In this document: positions 5,115-9,874 of the stretch, one piece after another
Numbering within the stretch: the first letter of the stretch is position 1
Layout: the number at the start of each line of letters is the position of its first letter
From: Clostridia bacterium
GTDB taxonomy: Bacteria; Bacillota; Clostridia; Oscillospirales; SIG627
Assembly: GCA_017453605.1 (NCBI GenBank)
Contig: JAFTEP010000250.1
Location: forward strand, 1-9,874
Direction of reading: 5' to 3'
DNA length: 9,874 bases
Notes under the pieces: model-generated
Databases searched by the model: none
What the model saw: the letters and a program-made list of their open reading frames with translations, nothing else
What the model was told of the DNA's origin: nothing
Position numbers and translations under genes: made by a program

Positions 5115-6506
5115 TTACCACACCATACCACCCCATTCCACTACCGCAAATCCGTCACGGACAAAGCGCTCGGGTATGGGCTCTTTTATGGTCGGGTTCT
5201 CGCCGTCCGCTTCCTTATAAACGAACCATAGCCTGAAAACGGAATCCGGGGCGGGAGCGATCTCCAAAGGTGAGACAAGATCGCAGGCTTCATTGATCTG
5301 GGGGTACATATAATAGTCCTTGCCGGCGGGAAGCCTGCCGTACCAGTATTCCTTGAAATCAGCTTTTTCGGTCTCGTTCAAGCCATAGAGAGTAAGTATT
5401 CTCTCGAAGGTGTCCGCTCGATCTTCTGCAGGAAGATAAAAAGCGTTTTCATATTGGAATGAGAAATCCGGTATTTCGGACTCGTAGAAAAGATATCCGT
5501 ATTCTTTTCCGTCGGCATTCGTCAGATTTCCGTTCGGATATGCCGTCACCTTCCAGCCGTCTGCAGGGTATTCGGGAATCGAGACCATGATCTGATCCGG
5601 ATGACGAAGCGCGACTCTCACGTCCGTGCGTGTTTCGGGATAGAGGTAGATGTTCGGCTTTTCGTTCGGACCGCCCTCCAGGCCCTTGGTGTTGTTATTG
5701 TAGGTGCGGCGGTAGTAGGAATTGCGGGTATCCTTCGAGGTCTTTCCTCTCGCGGCGTCGCCCTTCTTTTTGGCGTCCAGATACGCCGGATCGTTTTTGA
5801 TCCTGTCGTTGATGTACTTCTGATACGCGTCTCTGCCGTACTTGTTGTATATCTTCACACCGTCGGAGTATTCCTTGGTCTCGTCGGTTATACCGAAGGA
5901 GCCCGCGCTTCTCAGCCAGCTGTCCGTGGTCTTGGTCCAGCCCGCGTTGCGCGTGTAATTGTTGACGGCGTTGGGATCGACTCTGTCGGTGAGATCCTGA
6001 ACGTAGCCGCCGACCACGCCGGTGGTGCTTTCACCGGTAACGCTGGACGAGAAATTCACCGCCGCGGGGACCCTGTCTATCACCAGATCCGCCGTTTCCG
6101 ACTCGAAACGCGAATTGCCCTCGGTGATCCTGTCGAAATTGCTCACCGCGCCGGTCAACCGGTTGACGCCGCTTCCGACCCTTCCGGTGATCTTTTCAGC
6201 TCCGTAGCTGGCGGTGGGACCGACTCCGGCGGGGGCAGAACTTGACGAATCCTGCTTGCCGCCGGTGACGAGATTTTTGATCTCCTTGTAAGCGTCGTAA
6301 AAGTCGCCGAACTTCGGAGACCAGCCGCTGTTGCTGTCAGAGGAACTCGTGGTCTGAGTCTGTCCCCGGGTATTGTAAACGCCGTAGGCTCTTCCGGCGT
6401 CCATAACGCTGTCCGCCAGCGCCGAAGAGCCGGACAGCGCCAGAGTCAGAGCGCAGACGAGAGCGCTCGCTCTCGCGGTATTGCCAAACGCTTTCGAACT
6501 CTTCAT
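5115..6506 (-). CDS. Secreted protein with KPxIYLYPE...VVEWGG C-terminal domain
   Basis: This encodes 463 residues. Residues 1-31 are a signal peptide (basic start, hydrophobic core, cleavage after SALA). Residues about 50-95 are Ser/Thr/Gly-rich linkers. Residues 100-200 have no recognisable fold, and 200-282 are Lys/Arg/Asn-rich (YNKYGRDAYQKYINDRIKND and a YYRRTYNNN tract). Residues 283-463 form a compact domain beginning KPNIYLYPETRTDV and ending GFAVVEWGG. I have seen this domain pattern at the C-terminus of many secreted Firmicute proteins, but I know no biochemical function for it. No membrane anchor or sorting signal is present after the signal peptide, so release or non-covalent wall attachment is likely. 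The start is supported by AAGGAGG at 6520-6514, seven bases upstream. Its ATG overlaps the TGA of the preceding gene (ATGA at 6506-6503), which indicates translational coupling. It is the last gene of the operon, and no strong minus-strand terminator follows. Confidence 0.85.
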   Translation of the reverse strand: MKSSKAFGNTARASALVCALTLALSGSSALADSVMDAGRAYGVYNTRGQTQTTSSSDSNSGWSPKFGDFYDAYKEIKNLVTGGKQDSSSSAPAGVGPTASYGAEKITGRVGSGVNRLTGAVSNFDRITEGNSRFESETADLVIDRVPAAVNFSSSVTGESTTGVVGGYVQDLTDRVDPNAVNNYTRNAGWTKTTDSWLRSAGSFGITDETKEYSDGVKIYNKYGRDAYQKYINDRIKNDPAYLDAKKKGDAARGKTSKDTRNSYYRRTYNNNTKGLEGGPNEKPNIYLYPETRTDVRVALRHPDQIMVSIPEYPADGWKVTAYPNGNLTNADGKEYGYLFYESEIPDFSFQYENAFYLPAEDRADTFERILTLYGLNETEKADFKEYWYGRLPAGKDYYMYPQINEACDLVSPLEIAPAPDSVFRLWFVYKEADGENPTIKEPIPERFVRDGFAVVEWGGMVW

Positions 6507-7339
6507 TTTGCCGCCTCCTTATTGCCGTTATCCTTCTTGAAAACTCCGTACCATTCCGCGAGCCCCTCGGTCTTTACGACGTCGTCCTCCAGCATCCCGT
6601 TCTTTTCGGCGACGGTCATAAGCGCGTAGGCGTATTCGTCCTCGCCCATCTGCTTATAGACCGCGGCGAGGGCGTAGGGGGTGTAGGGATCGTCCTCGGG
6701 AGCCAGCTCGAAGGCTCTTGCCAGATAGCTTTCCGCAGTGATGTACTGATTCAGCGCGTAAGCGATCACTCCGGCGCGGTAATTGAGTATGAGGCTCTGC
6801 GGGCAGTCTCTCACCGCCAGGATAAGGGAATTGAGAAAATCCTGATTGACGGAGTTCTCGAATCCGAACCTCGCCATATAGATATCGGAAATGAGGATGT
6901 AATAGTCCTCCGTGCGCTTTGCCTTTTCCGAGACCTGGGAGAGCTCCTGCTCGGCTTCTATGAGCCGAATGTCGCCGCGTTCCACCTCCGAAATACGCTC
7001 CGCCGCGGCTTTCAGACGGGAAAGATCTTCCCCGGAGAGCGGGGCGCCGATCCGGGATCCCTCCGCGGTTTCAGAGGAGCCGCCGGCGGCGCCGGGAGCG
7101 TCCGTATTGCCCGCGACCCGGGACGCGGGGAGCAGGGCGCAGACTAAAAACGCCGCCGTAAACACGCAGAATATGATGACAGTGACGAATCTCTTTTTTA
7201 TGATGCGTTTCAGCACGAGCCCGTTCACGAGCACACCCGCGGCGCACAGGACCATCAACGCTCCGAATATGAAGTTCATATCAAACAGGAGCATTCCCAA
7301 AAGCGCCGTAATAAACATCAAGACCGAAATCAAAATCAT
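6503..7339 (-). CDS. Three-helix membrane protein with TPR repeats
   Basis: This encodes 278 residues. Membrane helices lie at about 3-19, 23-44 and 52-71, separated by short basic turns (LKRIIKKR at 43-50), which favour a cytoplasmic loop between helices two and three. A Gly/Ala/Ser-rich linker (75-100) follows, then a charged helical segment (103-142) with coiled-coil-like heptads. Residues 184-248 form two TPR-like helix pairs, with RAGVIAYALNQYITAESYLA and the following FELAP recalling the TPR consensus. TPR domains serve as protein-binding scaffolds; the partner here is unknown. The stretch after helix three would lie outside the membrane if the N-terminus is outside-in, but topology is uncertain. 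GGGAGG at 7352-7347, seven bases before ATG, supports the start. It sits 18 bases after the upstream large gene and overlaps the next gene by 4 bases, so the three are almost certainly co-transcribed. No named family recognised. Confidence 0.85.
   Translation of the reverse strand: MILISVLMFITALLGMLLFDMNFIFGALMVLCAAGVLVNGLVLKRIIKKRFVTVIIFCVFTAAFLVCALLPASRVAGNTDAPGAAGGSSETAEGSRIGAPLSGEDLSRLKAAAERISEVERGDIRLIEAEQELSQVSEKAKRTEDYYILISDIYMARFGFENSVNQDFLNSLILAVRDCPQSLILNYRAGVIAYALNQYITAESYLARAFELAPEDDPYTPYALAAVYKQMGEDEYAYALMTVAEKNGMLEDDVVKTEGLAEWYGVFKKDNGNKEAAK
6514..6520 (-). promoter_or_regulatory. Ribosome binding site of the secreted protein, inside the upstream gene
   Basis: AAGGAGG on the minus strand, 7 bases before ATG at 6506, lies within the last codons of the TPR gene. 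This supports coupled translation at the ATGA junction. Confidence 0.75.
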
Positions 7340-7357
7340 TATACCGCCTCCCGTTCT

Positions 7358-9874
7358 TTACCCGGCTTGCGCCAGTTTGCCTTTCAGACTTTCCATGAGA
7401 TTACGGGTGTGGCCGAATACGCCCCAGCCGTGATAATCCTGTCCCCAATCCGTGTACCAGGCATCCCGGTACATATGGTCCATCAGTGCGCTGCATACCT
7501 CGAGGGCTTCCTCGTACCTTCCCACGTGATCGAGGGTCAGGGCGAGCGAATACGCCACGGCGGGCTGATCGTCCTCAAATCCGAGGCACTTTACGTACAG
7601 CTCTATGGCGCGGTCGAGATCGATCAGCTCCTTCTGGGCTTTTCTGCCCGCCTCGTCGTCACGGAATTCACGGGCGTAATGACCAATGATCCTGCCCGCG
7701 AGATAGTAGCCGGTAGAGAGAAGCGGATAGTCCTCCGTGAGCTTCAGGGCGTCCTCCTCCAGCTTGCGGTAGTTCTCTTCGCCGCCCGCTTCCATGAGAT
7801 AGCCGAGCAGCTTGAACTGGTAGCGGTATTCGCTGTCCAGCATATCATTGAGCAGCTTCGATCTTTTCACGATCTCTTTCTGTTCGTCCGTAAAGCCATC
7901 ATACAGGCATTCCTTGCCCATGTGCTTTGAGAGCGATTTGTCTCCAGTCACATAGGTGGCGATAAGCGCGGTGAAGTCGGTGCCCAGCTGAGGATTCTCC
8001 TCCAGGACGCCGGGAGCCAGCATCCCCTCGGTGAAGCTCACCGCTTTTTCCAGGGACTTTGTGATCTTGTCGGTCCTCACGTAGAGTATCGCGAGCTCCA
8101 TGGTCAGCTCCAGATCGTCCTTATTGTTCTCGTATTCCTTTTCCATGAGGGGAAGCGCGGTGGTGTAGTCGCCGTTCTTCAAAGCGGCGGCGCCCAGCAT
8201 TTCTTCTATCCTCACGTCCTCCACGGTCTTCGAGGCGTTCTCCAGATACTCCTGAAGTTCCTCGGACATATCCATATCCGTCATGACACGAGCCATATCC
8301 AGGATCCCGACGACTCTCGCTTCGGTCTTTTCATCCTCGGAAAGGGCGTAGTCCCTTTTCAGTTCCCTGACGCAGAGCTTGTCGAAATTCAAAATGACGG
8401 GGTATATCTTTTCCCGGACTGAATCTCTGTCGCCCCTGAAAACGTCGTTGTCGCTGTTGTAATTGACTATGAACCTCTGCGCGGCGCGGATCGCCAGTTC
8501 GTTTTTCGCAAAGGATCTCTGATCCGCGGCGGCTTCGTCGATAAGCCCGAGTACCGTATCGTTGGCGAAATATCTGCTGAACTTCATCCGCCTTTGGCTG
8601 CCGTTTGTGGTCTGAAGGCACTCGTCGATCACCGTGTACACCAGCTGGCGCACCGGATCGCTGCTCGGATACTCGACGGCAAGCTCCAGGATCGCCTTCG
8701 ACATTTCTTCGTCTATGCCGTTCTTCTCGGCGTACTGCACCAGGATCTTCCATACGGCTATAGTGTCGTCGTATCTGTCGGCGATGATATCGTATCCCCC
8801 GAAGTTATCGGTTATATTGTCCCTCTCGAGACCAGTCAGCTCGGAGGGGAGAACGGCGGGGCAGTTGAACCGGTTTCCGGCGGCGAGCTCCATTATGACT
8901 CTGTTCCTATCACGCTTATCGTCCTCGGTGAGCCCGTCCTTATTGTAGAGGATATCCAGATAACCGAAATACCAGACCTCGTCGCCCCGGTGTGAGCGGA
9001 GCGCGTCCGTCAGATCAAGCGAAATCTGATCGGGATCGTCCGTCAGCTCCGGATTTTCGGCGCAGGTGTAGTAGTACAGAAGCTCCGTCATGGGAAGGTC
9101 TCTGTTGAACTCGTAAGCCTCGAGGGCGTCTTCGGGATCGCCGTACAGATAGGCTTCCCAAGCGTCCGGCAGAGAGCGCGCCTTATCCAGGGAATCCAGC
9201 GCCATGAGATAGTCCCGCTTTGCGGCGTAGTTGAAGCTCTCCGACATCCCCTGACCGAAGCTGTCGATCACGGCGCCGCTTCTGTCCGGCGTGAAAAAGA
9301 GCGGCACGACGTACAAAACTATCAGCGCCAGAAGCAGCTCCGAGACCCCGATGAACCCGGAGATCAAAAAGGGATTTTTCGCCTCCGGCAAAGTGTTTTC
9401 CGGCGCGGCGGTTCCCGGCACGGCTGTTTCATCCTGAACGGCGTTTTCCGGGGCGGAGACGACCGGATCGGCGGGAGTCTGAGGCGCCTTCGCCTCATCC
9501 CCGGCGAGAAGTCTGTCAGCTTTATTTCTCATGAGAAGGACCGTCGGGTACATAGCCGCGAAGACGATGAGAGCTATAATAATCATTTTTGCAATAAACG
9601 CCGTCACCGATCTGCTTTTTCCGATACCGGTGATAAAGGTATCTGTAAGGAATCCGCAGCCGAAGTTCAGCGCGGCGTAAACGGCGGCGCCCAGAAGTAT
9701 CTGGGAAACGCCTCTGAAGGCCTGCGAGAATCTCTTCCGGGACTCGAAACGGTCTTTTTCGTCCCTTATCGCCAGCACCCACGCGAACAAAAGATACGCA
9801 AAAAGCAGCGCCTCCAGCACGAGAAGGACGATATCCGCCACCAGCGCGGGCGCGCTCATTCGCGCCGTGCTCAA
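7358..9874 (-). CDS. Large four-helix membrane protein with long TPR-like domain (5' end uncertain)
   Basis: At least 838 codons are open to the right edge of the window. Membrane helices lie at about 9-36, 55-76 and 88-115 (numbered from the TTG at 9874). A Pro/Ala/Glu-rich linker follows (118-166, containing two APEN copies), then a fourth helix at 169-194. The remaining 640 residues are charged and helical and look like degenerate TPR or SEL1-type repeats. Clear units appear near the end (SLALTLDHVGRYEEALEVCS), and the protein ends with a Trp-rich DWGQDYHGWGVFGH and a short helix. An ATG at 9859 is a possible start, but no ribosome binding site precedes it, so the true start probably lies beyond the edge. 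It is the first visible gene of the leftward operon. Its membrane-plus-TPR layout is an enlarged version of the next gene's, which suggests a shared complex or pathway. No named family recognised. Confidence 0.8.
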   Translation of the reverse strand: MSTARMSAPALVADIVLLVLEALLFAYLLFAWVLAIRDEKDRFESRKRFSQAFRGVSQILLGAAVYAALNFGCGFLTDTFITGIGKSRSVTAFIAKMIIIALIVFAAMYPTVLLMRNKADRLLAGDEAKAPQTPADPVVSAPENAVQDETAVPGTAAPENTLPEAKNPFLISGFIGVSELLLALIVLYVVPLFFTPDRSGAVIDSFGQGMSESFNYAAKRDYLMALDSLDKARSLPDAWEAYLYGDPEDALEAYEFNRDLPMTELLYYYTCAENPELTDDPDQISLDLTDALRSHRGDEVWYFGYLDILYNKDGLTEDDKRDRNRVIMELAAGNRFNCPAVLPSELTGLERDNITDNFGGYDIIADRYDDTIAVWKILVQYAEKNGIDEEMSKAILELAVEYPSSDPVRQLVYTVIDECLQTTNGSQRRMKFSRYFANDTVLGLIDEAAADQRSFAKNELAIRAAQRFIVNYNSDNDVFRGDRDSVREKIYPVILNFDKLCVRELKRDYALSEDEKTEARVVGILDMARVMTDMDMSEELQEYLENASKTVEDVRIEEMLGAAALKNGDYTTALPLMEKEYENNKDDLELTMELAILYVRTDKITKSLEKAVSFTEGMLAPGVLEENPQLGTDFTALIATYVTGDKSLSKHMGKECLYDGFTDEQKEIVKRSKLLNDMLDSEYRYQFKLLGYLMEAGGEENYRKLEEDALKLTEDYPLLSTGYYLAGRIIGHYAREFRDDEAGRKAQKELIDLDRAIELYVKCLGFEDDQPAVAYSLALTLDHVGRYEEALEVCSALMDHMYRDAWYTDWGQDYHGWGVFGHTRNLMESLKGKLAQAG

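Noticed and set aside
5601..6245. A 214-codon + strand frame opposite the secreted protein gene
   Set aside because: It is an antisense shadow of a gene with clear signal peptide, binding site and operon context.

Overview
The window most likely comes from an anaerobic, low-oxygen-adapted Firmicute of the class Clostridia (gut or rumen type, Oscillospirales-like). This is inferred from strong AGGAGG-type ribosome binding sites, Gram-positive signal peptides, compact intrinsic terminators, moderately high GC, CxxCG-repeat surface proteins and a TnpV-family remnant. No rRNA, tRNA or CRISPR array is visible.

Left part (1-4160, + strand): the last 15 codons of a zinc-ribbon protein and a terminator, then one very large gene for a secreted, cysteine-rich surface protein. 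It has a signal peptide, an N-terminal block with about 60 Cys in 300 residues, two beta-rich spacer regions, many CxxC/CxxCG repeats, a C-terminal membrane helix and a charged tail. The gene is cut by a single in-frame TAG at 3625-3627. The reading frame continues intact for a further 160 codons, through the membrane anchor to a good terminator. It is therefore read here as one gene with a nonsense, recoded or erroneous codon rather than two genes.

Middle part (4161-5114): a gene-poor stretch with an orphan minus-strand terminator, then the decayed end of a mobile-element-type gene pair. A TnpV-family gene carries a 63-base in-frame insertion and has lost its C-terminal half. It runs into a short fragment resembling the C-terminus of a DUF6809-type protein, and a strong terminator closes the unit.

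Right part (5115-9874, - strand): a tight three-gene operon transcribed leftward. Order of transcription: a large four-helix membrane protein with a long TPR-like helical domain (5' end at or beyond the window edge); a smaller three-helix membrane protein with TPR repeats; and a secreted protein ending in a KPxIYLYPE...VVEWGG domain. Spacing is 18 bases and then a 4-base ATGA overlap. The set looks like an envelope-associated assembly with two membrane-anchored repeat scaffolds and one exported partner. Its function is not recognisable from sequence alone.
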